From assembly GCF_016612995.1 (NCBI RefSeq), contig NZ_JAEOAH010000007.1:62001-126000 (forward strand): 64,000 nt of DNA, read 5' to 3'. The translations under genes and the position numbers were made by a program. The notes below the pieces were generated by a model. The model was not told where the DNA came from and did no database searches. It saw nothing but the letters and a program-made list of their open reading frames with translations. Below, one piece after another: positions 7,476 through 15,822 of the stretch (positions within the stretch are counted from its first letter, which is position 1; each line of letters opens with the position of its first letter). Source of the stretch: Viridibacillus soli (GTDB lineage: Bacteria; Bacillota; Bacilli; Bacillales_A; Planococcaceae).

Positions 7476-9182
7476 ATGAATTATAAATCTACTTACATAG
7501 CGAAGTTAGCATTAGCTATACCATTATTACTAGGAACGGTAGCAATAGCAACACCAGAGGCATTAGCTGCGGACAACACAGGGGTTACAACTAATTTAAC
7601 TGAAAATACAGCTGGCAAAATAGCGGATGGCGAATACAAAATCCCGTTTGAATTTCTTTACAAAGGTGCAGCATCAGCGCATATGGATCGTAACGTTAGT
7701 AAAACAGCAAAATTAACTGTTCAAAACGACAAAAAATATGTTGAAATTACATTCCTTTCTGAAGAAGGCATTAAAGAGTTTTTAGTAAAGCAAGCAACAG
7801 ATGCAGATTTTAAAAAGCTAGAAAAAGTAAGCGATTTAGTTTATAAACTTGAAGTAACAGACTTGGCTGCAAAAATTGATACAAAAGTTCATATTGTCAT
7901 GTCAACTCCGAATGGTGTGCACGATGTAGTGTATCCATTCCAAATCGCATTTGATACAGCTAATATTAAGTCTGTGGTAGCAGATGGACTTTACTCTATC
8001 AATTCAGCTTTTTACGATCAAAAAACTGGGCTAGAATCAACAAATATGAAGAAATATGCTAACTCACAAGTTGTCATTAAAGTAGAAAAAAATCAAAAGT
8101 ATGCTTACTTAACACTTATGGGAAGCTCTATGATTAAAGGCTTTAAAACGGTACAAAATGAAGTGTTAACAGAATCAGAAGTAGTCAGCACGAATGCTCT
8201 TAAAGACGAACGTGTTGTAAAATTCCCTATTTCTGAAACAAAAGACAAGTTAGCAACAGCTCTACATGTAGTTGTACCTGGTGTGTATGATACAGAACAT
8301 AAACTTGATCTAAAATTCGACACGGCTTCATATAAACTAGACAGTAGTATCATTGATCCAGAAACAGTAGAAGATGTACTAGCTCCTTCTACAAACTCGG
8401 CTGTTCTAAAAGTGACGAATGCCAAGGGGTCAACAGATAAAATTGAAATTTCTGGTGTTGCAGACACAGACATCGTGAAAATCTACTCTGATAAAGATGC
8501 GAAAAATGAAATTGGTACTAAAACAGGTAACGGCACAATCGAAAAATTAAACCTTTCTTCGACAGGTGGCACGCTTTATTACACTGTTAAATCTGAAGGG
8601 AAAGATGTGTCGACAGTAAAATCTGCTGAATATAATGCAGAAAAAACAGAACGTAGCCTAAAAATTACTACGACAAACCATGCAAACTCAAAATATGACA
8701 AAGTTGTCGTTACAGGAGTAGCAAAGGGTGATGTAGTGAAAATCTATAATGCTGATAAAAAAGTACTTAAAACAGCAACTGCTACAAGCACTGAAGTTAC
8801 TTTCGGTGGTGTAAAACTAGGCGATAAAAAGACAACAATTTATGTAACAGCACAAGCTAAAGGCTATAATATTTCAAGCTACAAATCAGCAGCAGTAAAA
8901 GCAGTTGCTAAGTCTACAAAACTAAAAACATCAAATATCACTGTGACAAATGCAAAAGGTGCAAATGATACAATCACTGTGAAAAACCTAAAAAAAGGCG
9001 ATAAAGTCGTTGTCTATAATGTAAAAGGTAAGACAATTAAAGGGAAAACGGCATCATCAAAAACATTAAAAATTTCAAAACTAAACCTTGGTAAAAAAGC
9101 TGGCAAAGTAAAAATTAGCGTTATCCAAGCAAAAAAACTTGAAAGCACAACTGTTACAAAATCATTCTCTAAAGAAAAATAA
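7476..9182 (+). CDS. secreted protein with two NEAT domains and repeated beta domains
   Basis: A 568-residue exported protein. Signal peptide at 1-31 (ALA-A). NEAT-type domain 1 (about 45-165) starts IADGEYKIPFEFLYKG and contains AKLTVQNDKKYVEITFL. NEAT domain 2 (about 166-295) starts VADGLYSINSAFY. NEAT domains bind haem or haemoproteins. In both domains the usual YxxxY haem-ligand pair is incomplete (HDVVY and YDTEH), so haem binding may be weak or use His. Residues ~300-568 are three or more beta repeats with 'VTNAKGSTDKIEISGV' and 'VTNAKGANDTITVKNL' motifs. It has no LPXTG or SLH. The ATG has TTAGGAGGAG upstream. With the Fur box and the following NEAT gene it forms an iron-uptake operon. 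Confidence 0.85.
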   Translation: MNYKSTYIAKLALAIPLLLGTVAIATPEALAADNTGVTTNLTENTAGKIADGEYKIPFEFLYKGAASAHMDRNVSKTAKLTVQNDKKYVEITFLSEEGIKEFLVKQATDADFKKLEKVSDLVYKLEVTDLAAKIDTKVHIVMSTPNGVHDVVYPFQIAFDTANIKSVVADGLYSINSAFYDQKTGLESTNMKKYANSQVVIKVEKNQKYAYLTLMGSSMIKGFKTVQNEVLTESEVVSTNALKDERVVKFPISETKDKLATALHVVVPGVYDTEHKLDLKFDTASYKLDSSIIDPETVEDVLAPSTNSAVLKVTNAKGSTDKIEISGVADTDIVKIYSDKDAKNEIGTKTGNGTIEKLNLSSTGGTLYYTVKSEGKDVSTVKSAEYNAEKTERSLKITTTNHANSKYDKVVVTGVAKGDVVKIYNADKKVLKTATATSTEVTFGGVKLGDKKTTIYVTAQAKGYNISSYKSAAVKAVAKSTKLKTSNITVTNAKGANDTITVKNLKKGDKVVVYNVKGKTIKGKTASSKTLKISKLNLGKKAGKVKISVIQAKKLESTTVTKSFSKEK

Positions 9183-9187
9183 TCCCG

Positions 9188-9221
9188 TATATGCCGTCTA
9201 CCAAGGCGGCATATATTTTTT
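9188..9221 (+). terminator. hairpin between the two NEAT genes
   Basis: TATATGCCG pairs with CGGCATATA around a 10-base loop, followed by T-rich sequence. It would partly terminate the first NEAT transcript. Read-through to the second gene, 20 bases later, is likely because no other promoter is obvious. Confidence 0.75.
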
Positions 9222-9241
9222 TATGAAAAGGAGGAACAACT

Positions 9242-9760
9242 ATGAAACAATTAGTCAAAATCGCACTAATAATCGCGTTAATCTTTAGTGCAGCTTCTAT
9301 AGCTACACCTCAAGCACAAGCAGCGACAACAACGACATTGAATGCAATTAAACAAGGGCAATATACGGTGCCGATTCAATTTCTAACGGATGGTACAAGC
9401 AAATCATCGGTCATGAATACGTATGTCAACCCAACTGCCAAGCTAGTTGTCAAAAATGGTAAACAGTATGTCCAAATTACCTTAAAAAACAGCGATTGGA
9501 TTACGGGGCTTAAAGTAAATACAAACGGTAAACTAACGAAACCAAAAACAATCAGCACCAACAAAAAGAAAAAAGAAAAAGTAGTCCAATTTGAAGCAAA
9601 AGATATTACTACTAAACTAAATGCTTGGGTAAAAGTAGACGCAGCAAAATATAACTATCATCACAAATATAATGTACAAATAAAATTCGATTCAAAAAAT
9701 GTAAAAAACAAATCCGGCAAAAAAGTCACAATCAAAAAGCCGAAAACAACAAAGCGCTAA
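9242..9760 (+). CDS. single-NEAT-domain secreted haem-binding protein
   Basis: A 172-residue exported protein. Signal peptide at 1-28 (AQA-A). One NEAT domain (about 36-155) starts IKQGQYTVPIQFLTDG, followed by SSVMNTYVNPTAKLVVKNGKQYVQITL and YNYHHKYNVQIKFD. The SxxxxxY helix and the YHHKY (YxxxY) motif are the classical haem-iron ligands, intact here unlike in the upstream protein. The tail is very basic (KNKSGKKVTIKKPKTTKR), which could bind anionic wall polymers in place of a sorting signal. The RBS AAAGGAGG is good. It is probably an IsdC/IsdX-like haem carrier working with the larger protein. Confidence 0.88.
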   Translation: MKQLVKIALIIALIFSAASIATPQAQAATTTTLNAIKQGQYTVPIQFLTDGTSKSSVMNTYVNPTAKLVVKNGKQYVQITLKNSDWITGLKVNTNGKLTKPKTISTNKKKKEKVVQFEAKDITTKLNAWVKVDAAKYNYHHKYNVQIKFDSKNVKNKSGKKVTIKKPKTTKR

Positions 9761-9859
9761 AAACTAGTTCCATGAGTGTGAAACAGTCACATCAACAAAG
9801 TTTCCAACACTCAAAAAGGTAAATTAGAAAGCAAAGTACGCACTATTAAATATAAAAAT

Positions 9860-9887
9860 AAAAAACCGCCATCCGAGCGGTTTTTTT
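9860..9887 (+). terminator. terminator of the NEAT operon
   Basis: AAAACCGC pairs with GCGGTTTT around CATCCGA and is followed by a T run. Confidence 0.9.
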
Positions 9888-9929
9888 AGTGCCTAAAAAG
9901 AGGTGGTAGGAGGACGTGAATATTTAGAA

Positions 9930-10034
9930 TAATAACAAAGGAGACTACTTGCGCAACAAATGGGGCTAGGAGCGCAACAAACGACGGGAGATCCGCAACA
10001 ATCAGCCTGAATTGCGCAACAATCACTCAACACT
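9930..10034 (+). repeat. GCGCAACAAA direct-repeat array, 21-bp period (array A2)
   Basis: Cores start at 9930 (degenerate TAATAACAAA), 9951, 9972, 9993 and 10014, each exactly 21 bases apart. The core is (G/C)CGCAACAA; the rest of each unit differs. The array lies just upstream of the NERD gene and follows a GAATATTTAG leader that recurs before array A3. Confidence 0.88.
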
Positions 10035-10088
10035 ATTGTAAAAATTGCCATACTATGATAGATTCTATCTAATCAGAATAAAAAAGGA

Positions 10089-11066
10089 GTGAAGAACATA
10101 CTAAAAATAAGAAGTGAACCTCCGCAAATCCAAGCTCTCAATCGATTGCTTCACGGAATATCTAGTACAAATCATCAAGTTATCAACAGCATCCGGCAAG
10201 ATATCGATCGCATCCAAGCTGGCTATAAGGGCGAATTGCGCGTCGATCATTTCATCCAAGAAACGCACTTTCAATTGCCAATCGTCTATTTTCCAAATGC
10301 CGAATTACAAGTCTCTAAATATCGTTTTATTCAAATAGACTCACTCATCATAACCCCAAGCTACATCTGTATTTTTGAAGTCAAAAACATGCGCGGTATA
10401 TTGCGTTTTCATGAAAATCCATTTCAATTAATTCAAATAGTAGACGGAAAAAAGCGTATATATGATTGTCCACAAAGCCAAATAATTCGTATGGCAAGCA
10501 GTCTAAAATATTGGCTACAAAAGAATAATATTGATCTACCTATTTACTACAAAATTGCCATGCCAAACAGTAACACATTTATCAAAAAAAGCCCCAAAAA
10601 AGTACAACTACTGTTCAACAAGGAAATCCCCATCTTTCTCGAACAGCTCAACGTTCTCCCGCACCAACTAAACAGTGAAGAATTCCACAAACTTTGTGTC
10701 AAACTCCAGTCGCAAATAAAACCATACAACCCTTTCCCGTTATGCAATAAATACAATCTACAACCAGAAAATCTATTACCAGGCATTATATGTTTCTGTG
10801 GAATGCAGATTGAGTACTCAATAAGAAAAAATCAAAAATGTATAAGATGCGGAGCTTCTAAAAAAGATATACTCCAGCAAGCACTACTTGATTGGTTTTA
10901 CTTATTTAAACCAACAATGACCAATCGAGAATGTAGGCATTATTTAAAAATTGAAGATAAATATATCGTATCAAGACTATTAAAAAATATGAATCTCAAA
11001 TCAATAGGGAACACGAAATCCCGAATGTACCAATATGATTACATCCAACCCCTTTTCAAAAACTAA
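10089..11066 (+). CDS. NERD-domain (nuclease-related) protein with C-terminal zinc ribbon
   Basis: About 322-325 residues. The N-terminal part contains IQAGYKGELRVD and, after a variable stretch, QIDSLIITPSYICIFEVKNMRG, the conserved D...(E)V-K core of NERD domains. NERD is related to restriction-endonuclease-like folds, with unproven nuclease function. Residues ~235-265 hold a four-cysteine zinc ribbon (CFCG...CIRCG). The C-terminal ~60 residues (MTNRECRHYLKIED...) look DNA-binding and match the paralogue at 22170. The GTG at 10089 overlaps the ribosome site (AAAAAGGAG). Alignment with the paralogue puts the true start near the ATA at 10098, a very rare start. Arrays of 21-bp repeats lie on both sides. 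Biological role unknown. Confidence 0.8.
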   Translation: MKNILKIRSEPPQIQALNRLLHGISSTNHQVINSIRQDIDRIQAGYKGELRVDHFIQETHFQLPIVYFPNAELQVSKYRFIQIDSLIITPSYICIFEVKNMRGILRFHENPFQLIQIVDGKKRIYDCPQSQIIRMASSLKYWLQKNNIDLPIYYKIAMPNSNTFIKKSPKKVQLLFNKEIPIFLEQLNVLPHQLNSEEFHKLCVKLQSQIKPYNPFPLCNKYNLQPENLLPGIICFCGMQIEYSIRKNQKCIRCGASKKDILQQALLDWFYLFKPTMTNRECRHYLKIEDKYIVSRLLKNMNLKSIGNTKSRMYQYDYIQPLFKN

Positions 11067-11089
11067 AACCAGCAGTAGCTGGTTTTTTT
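11065..11089 (+). terminator. terminator of NERD gene 1
   Basis: AAAACCAGC pairs with GCTGGTTTT around AGTA, followed by a T run, overlapping the stop codon. Confidence 0.9.
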
Positions 11090-11138
11090 ATGCCTAATAT
11101 GAAAGAATATTAACTTTTAAGGATATGAATATTCAGAA

Positions 11139-11240
11139 TAATAACAAACAGTGGTATTTGCGCAACAAACAAGGGGAGATCCGCAACAAACAGGTCAACT
11201 TGCGCAACAAACACTCCAACTTCCGCAACAATCCCCAATC
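11139..11240 (+). repeat. GCGCAACAAA direct-repeat array, 21-bp period (array A3)
   Basis: Cores start at 11139 (degenerate TAATAACAAA), 11160, 11181, 11202 and 11223, exactly 21 bases apart. The GAATATTCAGAATAATAACA leader is shared with array A2, and the TAAACACTCAAAAAGCCGC tail with array A1. Because the period is seven codons, the array reads as a heptad peptide (LRNKQxx) in one frame, but that frame then runs antisense through tagA and is not a gene. Confidence 0.88.
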
Positions 11241-11251
11241 TCTAAACACTC

Positions 11252-11277
11252 AAAAAGCCGCCCAATTAGGCGGCTTT
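11252..11277 (-). terminator. terminator of tagA
   Basis: AAAGCCGCC pairs with GGCGGCTTT. The T run is on the minus strand, directly after the stop codon of the minus-strand gene. Confidence 0.88.
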
Positions 11278-11282
11278 CCAAA

Positions 11283-12083
11283 TCATTTCCGGCGAGTCTT
11301 AAGAACAGCAAGTAAGAATTGCGGAATTTTTAACATCCTGATCAAACGTGTCGGTTGTGTAACTAAGCGATGGAACCACTCCAAATTGAGCTTAAGAAAA
11401 ATATCCGGGGCACGATTTATATTGCCAGATAGTATATCGAAGCTGCCACCTACGCCCATTAGTATTGCATAGGGAAACTGATCGCGATGTGCGGCAATCC
11501 ACTCTTCCTGCTTTGGAGCACCTAATGCTACGAAAACATAGTCCGGTGTTAGAGCTGCTGCCTTCGCAGCAACTTCATCTCCGTTACCATCTCCGCCATA
11601 TCCATCAGCAACACCAACTATATCTATATTGGCGTACTGTGCTTTAGCCATCTCCGCTGCTTTGGCAGCAATACCAGGCTTACCACCATACATGAAAATT
11701 TTATTGCGCGCCCCGATCGCCTGAGAATTGCTATGAGTGCTTTGTCTGTTGTTAGCACTATCAGCTTCAGCACTCTGCCCCTTGTGCACCCCAACAGCAC
11801 TTGCAACGGCTAAAAACTCGTGCACCAATTCATATCCAGGGATGCGTTCTTTCAAGGGGTGCCCGAGCAATTTAGAACCAATCACAACGCCGATACCATC
11901 AGCTACTACATAATCAGCATCGAGTAGCAAATTCTTATAATGAGGGAGCTCCTTAGCTAGCATAATAATTTCAGGATTCGCTGTTACAATCCAAGCTTGT
12001 CCATTTTGTTTTGTTACTGTATTTACAAATTCTTTTTTAGTTGTATCCGCAATGGGAATCGATAAAATACTTATTTTCTTCAT
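11283..12083 (-). CDS. tagA: TagA/WecG-family N-acetylmannosaminyltransferase (wall teichoic acid linkage unit)
   Basis: 266 residues. The enzyme family adds ManNAc from UDP-ManNAc to undecaprenyl-PP-GlcNAc, the second step of the teichoic acid linkage unit, at the inner membrane face. Visible signatures are IVTANPEIIM (residues ~32-41), DADYVVADGIGVV with the conserved Asp at ~62, ERIPGYELV, GAPKQEEWI and GVGGSFDILSG, then the C-terminal membrane-targeting helix region LEWFHRLVTQPTRLIRM. About 29 Ser/Asn/Gln-rich residues (98-126) sit between helix and strand where most relatives have a short turn. Start ATG has GAAAGG upstream. TagO is encoded at 28803, so linkage-unit genes are scattered here. 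Confidence 0.9.
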   Translation of the reverse strand: MKKISILSIPIADTTKKEFVNTVTKQNGQAWIVTANPEIIMLAKELPHYKNLLLDADYVVADGIGVVIGSKLLGHPLKERIPGYELVHEFLAVASAVGVHKGQSAEADSANNRQSTHSNSQAIGARNKIFMYGGKPGIAAKAAEMAKAQYANIDIVGVADGYGGDGNGDEVAAKAAALTPDYVFVALGAPKQEEWIAAHRDQFPYAILMGVGGSFDILSGNINRAPDIFLKLNLEWFHRLVTQPTRLIRMLKIPQFLLAVLKTRRK

Positions 12084-12162
12084 ATATAAAACCTTTCTTT
12101 TGAAGAGTTTCTTCTATTATATACTAACAACCTGTACTAAGCGCACCGGCGCCATTCAATTC

Positions 12163-13248
12163 CTACTCATCAAGTCCGACTGTATCTTTAACCCAATCAA
12201 CAGATCTCACAGCCTGTTTCTCTACATCTTTCAAATGTTCTACAAAATAAACCCCGTTCTTCTCTATAATGGCAGTTGGAATAAGCCGAGGTGAATCGAC
12301 CTGAATAGTACCTGCCGCATCTTTTACTACTTCCAAAGAGGCGATTCCGCCAACATAGGTTAACTTATCTTGTTGGGCAGCAAAGAAATTACCTAACGAG
12401 TAGAACACATGTGTTTTCCGACCGTCGTTTGCAACGATATTCTCATAGGGTTGAAGAACGTGAGGGTGATTGCCAAAAATAATATCTGCACCTGCGTTAG
12501 AAATGGCTTTTGCCATTTGTTTTTGCTTGGCATTTGGTTTAGATTGGTATTCAATACCCCAATGCATATTGACGATGACTACATCACAGTTAGGGCGAAT
12601 TTCTTTAATATCTTTCTGAATGACATTCAGATCGATGCGATTGACCAAATATTCTTTTCCAGGTGGCGTTTCATTCCCATTTGTCCCATATGTATAAGCT
12701 AAAATACCGATCTTGATACCTTTAACATCGACAATGCGCATCTTTTGCTGATCTTTGGCCGATTTATAAGCACCTACATAAGGCAACCCGTATGATTCGA
12801 TATTTTTTAGTGCAGCTAGGACACCCTTTTCACCGTGATCTAATGTATGATTATTTGCGACTGTTAAGAAATCGACCCCAGCTTCCTTTAAATCGCGAAC
12901 AATATAGTCAGGACTTGCAAATTTAGGGTAGCCGGAGAGTCCAAAGGCTTTTCCTACTGGCATGGATTCCTGATTGGCAAGTAGAAAGTCATAGCTCTGT
13001 AAATCATCTTCAACTGCAGCAAAAGAAGGGGAGTAATCTTTATAATGCAATAGTTGCTCGTGCAATAGCACATCCCCAATCATGGCTACGGAAATCTTCT
13101 TATCTTTTGTGACGGGAGCTTTTTGTTCAACTTTTTCAGGCTTCTTTTCATCTACAGTTTCATTCGAAGGAATCTTTTGATATTTTTCAGAAACTGAGCA
13201 TGCACTGAGTAAAAAGAGGGTACAACATAATAATAGAAATTTTCTCAA
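12163..13248 (-). CDS. CapA-family lipoprotein (putative metallophosphatase-like, polyglutamate capsule type)
   Basis: 361 residues from a TTG start at 13248 (eight bases after AGAAAGGA); the upstream ATG at 13272 would put extra residues before the lipoprotein signal. The signal is LRKFLLLCCTLFLLSAC with lipobox LSAC, so it is anchored outside the membrane. The CapA/PGA_cap fold is shown by ISVAMIGDVLLHEQL, DFLTVANNHTLDHGEKG, VVIVNMHWGIEY and IIFGNHPHVLQPYE with FYSLGNFFA, the conserved metal-site Asp/Asn/His set. CapA of Bacillus takes part in poly-gamma-glutamate export, but no capB or capC lies nearby, so the substrate is open. Confidence 0.88.
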   Translation of the reverse strand: MRKFLLLCCTLFLLSACSVSEKYQKIPSNETVDEKKPEKVEQKAPVTKDKKISVAMIGDVLLHEQLLHYKDYSPSFAAVEDDLQSYDFLLANQESMPVGKAFGLSGYPKFASPDYIVRDLKEAGVDFLTVANNHTLDHGEKGVLAALKNIESYGLPYVGAYKSAKDQQKMRIVDVKGIKIGILAYTYGTNGNETPPGKEYLVNRIDLNVIQKDIKEIRPNCDVVIVNMHWGIEYQSKPNAKQKQMAKAISNAGADIIFGNHPHVLQPYENIVANDGRKTHVFYSLGNFFAAQQDKLTYVGGIASLEVVKDAAGTIQVDSPRLIPTAIIEKNGVYFVEHLKDVEKQAVRSVDWVKDTVGLDE

Positions 13249-13370
13249 AAAAATCATCCTTTCTAATTCCATTTTTAAAAGATTGTGCTATGATAAACTT
13301 TGTTAAAGATGAATGCTACATATTTTGAAACTTTAGATGTAGTTCATCCGTCTATTATAGTAAGGAATTT

Positions 13371-14852
13371 ATGCAGACAGGAAGTGGATGTAAAGTGGAC
13401 GATAATAGAAGATATAAACCGAAAAAAACATCCTTTAAGCGTGTAGCGGCTTCCGTTATTTTAATCATAGCAGTTATTGCCGGAATATACACACTCCTCA
13501 CGAAAAATGATGAGGCTACAGACGTTCCCGATGTCAAAGTCCAAGAGGTCCAAAAGACAACGAAAAATGAAGAACCAGAAGATGATGAAGATGATATTAA
13601 GACGGATCAACAAGAAGGAACAGTGACAAAGGGTATTGATGGAAGCACGACTAACGAAGATTCAACAGATATTACGATGCCCAAAAACGATACTTCAGCC
13701 ATTATTGCTAACGCAAAAACGCAAGTATACACTGTGTACACTGACTTACAGCAGGGATCAGGCTTCCTTTTCAACAGAAAAGGGGACATCATTACAAATG
13801 CCCATGTCGTAAAAGACGCATCCTATGTCTTCGTATCAAATGAGCACGGTCAAGAATTTCAAGGTCAAGTCATTGGCATTTCTGAAAAGACAGATATCGC
13901 ACTTATTCGTGTTCCTGGCTTGCAAGGCAAAGACCCACTTGTACTTGATACAGCAAAAGTAAATGTAAAAACGCCAGTTATCGCTATCGGAAGTCCGAAT
14001 AATAAGGGCGGTACATCGACTGAAGGTGAAATCAGTAGCATTGGCGCAAGTTTCACAGATGAATATACTTATTCAAATCTCTATGAAATCACAGCACGAC
14101 TTGATCGAGGTTCAAGTGGTGGTCCGCTTGTCAATGCGAGAACTGGTAATGTTATCGGCATTAACTCAATCATTTTAACGGATCAACCCGAAATTGGTTA
14201 CGCTATTCCGGTCTATTCTATTATGCAGCTTATCTCGCAATGGGCTAACAAAGAAGTAGAAATTAAACTGGATGATGATGAAGATTACGATCATAAGAAA
14301 GACGCTTATTTAGACAAGAAATTAATTAAAGACTATATTGATGGCTACTATGAACTATTCCCATACGCTATCAAAGATAAAAACAAAAACTACTACGAAA
14401 CATACTTATTACCAAACAGTAGTGCAGCAACAACAGCAAAAGAACTCATAGCAGACTATTCATCAAAAGATAAAAAATACCAAGACTTGAAATATACAGT
14501 TGGTACAGTGAACATCCATGATGAATACGCAACAGCAAACGTCAACTCAATATATACTTACAAAGACGCAAAAACAGGTGTACAAAGAACAATAAAACAA
14601 TCAATTCAATACACAATCGTTATTGATGATTATGGAGATTACCAAATCACGAAAATTGATATCCTATCATCAAAAACGGATCAACCTACATCTGGAACAG
14701 GTGACAAAAATGAAGACAAAGATGAAATCACCCCGCCTACAGATGTTGAAGAACCAGATGAAGAAGACGACGTACCAGTAGAAACGCAGGGAACAGGAAC
14801 AAAAGATACAGACACACCAGCAAAAAAAGAACCGGTGGAATCAATAAAATAA
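13371..14852 (+). CDS. membrane-anchored trypsin-like serine protease (HtrA/S1C-like)
   Basis: 493 residues. Short basic cytosolic N-terminus, one transmembrane helix (about residues 24-42, RVAASVILIIAVIAGIYTLL), an acidic linker, then a chymotrypsin-like protease domain. Catalytic His is in ITNAHVVKD, Asp in KTDIALIRV and Ser in DRGSSGGPLVN. No PDZ domain is evident. Instead a C-terminal alpha+beta domain (YIDGYYELFPYAIKD...YQITKIDIL) resembles NTF2-like wall-associated domains, ending in an acidic Pro/Thr tail. The ATG at 13371 has AAGGA four bases upstream; a GTG at 13395 behind AGGAAGTGG is an alternative start. It lies divergent from the CapA-like gene. Likely a cell-surface quality-control or processing protease. 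Confidence 0.85.
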   Translation: MQTGSGCKVDDNRRYKPKKTSFKRVAASVILIIAVIAGIYTLLTKNDEATDVPDVKVQEVQKTTKNEEPEDDEDDIKTDQQEGTVTKGIDGSTTNEDSTDITMPKNDTSAIIANAKTQVYTVYTDLQQGSGFLFNRKGDIITNAHVVKDASYVFVSNEHGQEFQGQVIGISEKTDIALIRVPGLQGKDPLVLDTAKVNVKTPVIAIGSPNNKGGTSTEGEISSIGASFTDEYTYSNLYEITARLDRGSSGGPLVNARTGNVIGINSIILTDQPEIGYAIPVYSIMQLISQWANKEVEIKLDDDEDYDHKKDAYLDKKLIKDYIDGYYELFPYAIKDKNKNYYETYLLPNSSAATTAKELIADYSSKDKKYQDLKYTVGTVNIHDEYATANVNSIYTYKDAKTGVQRTIKQSIQYTIVIDDYGDYQITKIDILSSKTDQPTSGTGDKNEDKDEITPPTDVEEPDEEDDVPVETQGTGTKDTDTPAKKEPVESIK

Positions 14853-14857
14853 ATATC

Positions 14858-14890
14858 AAAACCTCGAGCCAACAAAGCTCGAGGTTTTTT
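14858..14890 (+). terminator. terminator of the protease gene
   Basis: AAAACCTCGAGC pairs with GCTCGAGGTTTT around CAACAAA, followed by T's. Confidence 0.93.
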
Positions 14891-15004
14891 ATACTATAAA
14901 TACTTCCTATGTAAACATATGAACACACTCAGGTAACAATATAGGAGCTAAGCTCTGTAACTCTCCGCCATCGAGAATAGACATGTAACGTCAATTAAGC
15001 ACAA

Positions 15005-15056
15005 AAACCCCCAAGTAAAGGTCTTTTTCTTAAAAGTCCATTACTTAGAGGTTCTT
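15005..15056 (-). terminator. terminator of the SH3-NlpC/P60 gene
   Basis: On the minus strand CCTCTAAGTAATGGACTTTT pairs imperfectly with AAAAGACCTTTACTTGGGGG and is followed by TTTTTG. Confidence 0.7.
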
Positions 15057-15078
15057 ATCTCGTTATATTTTAATAGAA

Positions 15079-15822
15079 TTAGTTAAATGTACCGTAGCTG
15101 TGCAAAATTGTGTTCCAATATCCATTGTTGATAGCTTGGACTTGAACTTGGCTACCAGAAGCATGTACAATTTTGCCGTCGCCCATGTAGATCGCTACGT
15201 GAGTGATTGAGCCACCACCAGCGTTGAAGAATACTAAATCGCCAGCTTCCGGGTTGCTTGTATATCTAGTTTCACTGCGTTGTGAACGACTTGTACGTGT
15301 GATGGATTTACCTTGTTGTTGGAATACGTATTGAGTAAAACCACTGCAGTCGAATCCGGCAGTAGTAGTACCACCATAACGGTATGGTGTACCAAGATAT
15401 TTAACAGCTTGATCCACAATCGCGTTCCCAGAAGCATTGTTTGAAGAAATTTTTGTTACTTTTTTAGATGTTTTTGAAAGGTAATCACCAGACATCCAAC
15501 CTTTTTTACCATTTACAGTTACTAGGTACCAAGTTTTATTGGCAATAGTTTTTTTGTATGAAGCACTTACAACAGTTCCTTCGGCAACAGATGTTTTAAC
15601 TTTTGAGTTTGTTGAAGCACTAGTACGTAGGTTTAAGCTTGCTGTTGTTTTGAAATTACTCTTAACTTTGATAGCAGTTGGTTTTTCAACTTGATTTGCC
15701 TCAACTGTTGTTTCTTCATTTGTGTTGTTGTCGTTTTCAGCAGCTTTTGCACTTCCGAACGTAAGTGTTAAAGCAAATGTACTTGATGCGATTGCTGTCA
15801 ATAATGCTTTCTTATTCATCAA
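15079..15822 (-). CDS. secreted SH3b-NlpC/P60 cell wall endopeptidase
   Basis: 247 residues. Signal peptide MMNKKALLTAIASSTFALTLTFGSAKA-A. A bacterial SH3 domain (about 58-118: TASLNLRTSASTNSKVKTSV...KGWMSGDYLS) binds peptidoglycan. The NlpC/P60 domain (about 130-247) starts IVDQAVKYLGTPYRYGG. Its catalytic Cys is in AGFDCSGFTQYVF and its His in ITHVAIYMGDGKIVHA. It cleaves D-Glu-gamma-diamino acid bonds in stem peptides, as known for the family. RBS on the minus strand is GGAGGA. A second NlpC/P60 hydrolase lies next on the same strand but is transcribed separately. Confidence 0.92.
   Translation of the reverse strand: MMNKKALLTAIASSTFALTLTFGSAKAAENDNNTNEETTVEANQVEKPTAIKVKSNFKTTASLNLRTSASTNSKVKTSVAEGTVVSASYKKTIANKTWYLVTVNGKKGWMSGDYLSKTSKKVTKISSNNASGNAIVDQAVKYLGTPYRYGGTTTAGFDCSGFTQYVFQQQGKSITRTSRSQRSETRYTSNPEAGDLVFFNAGGGSITHVAIYMGDGKIVHASGSQVQVQAINNGYWNTILHSYGTFN

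Noticed and set aside
11125..11472. Open frame with LRNKQ heptads read as a gene
   Set aside because: Its N-terminal half is only the translated 21-bp repeats of array A3 and the rest runs antisense through tagA; the other arrays give different peptides in other frames.
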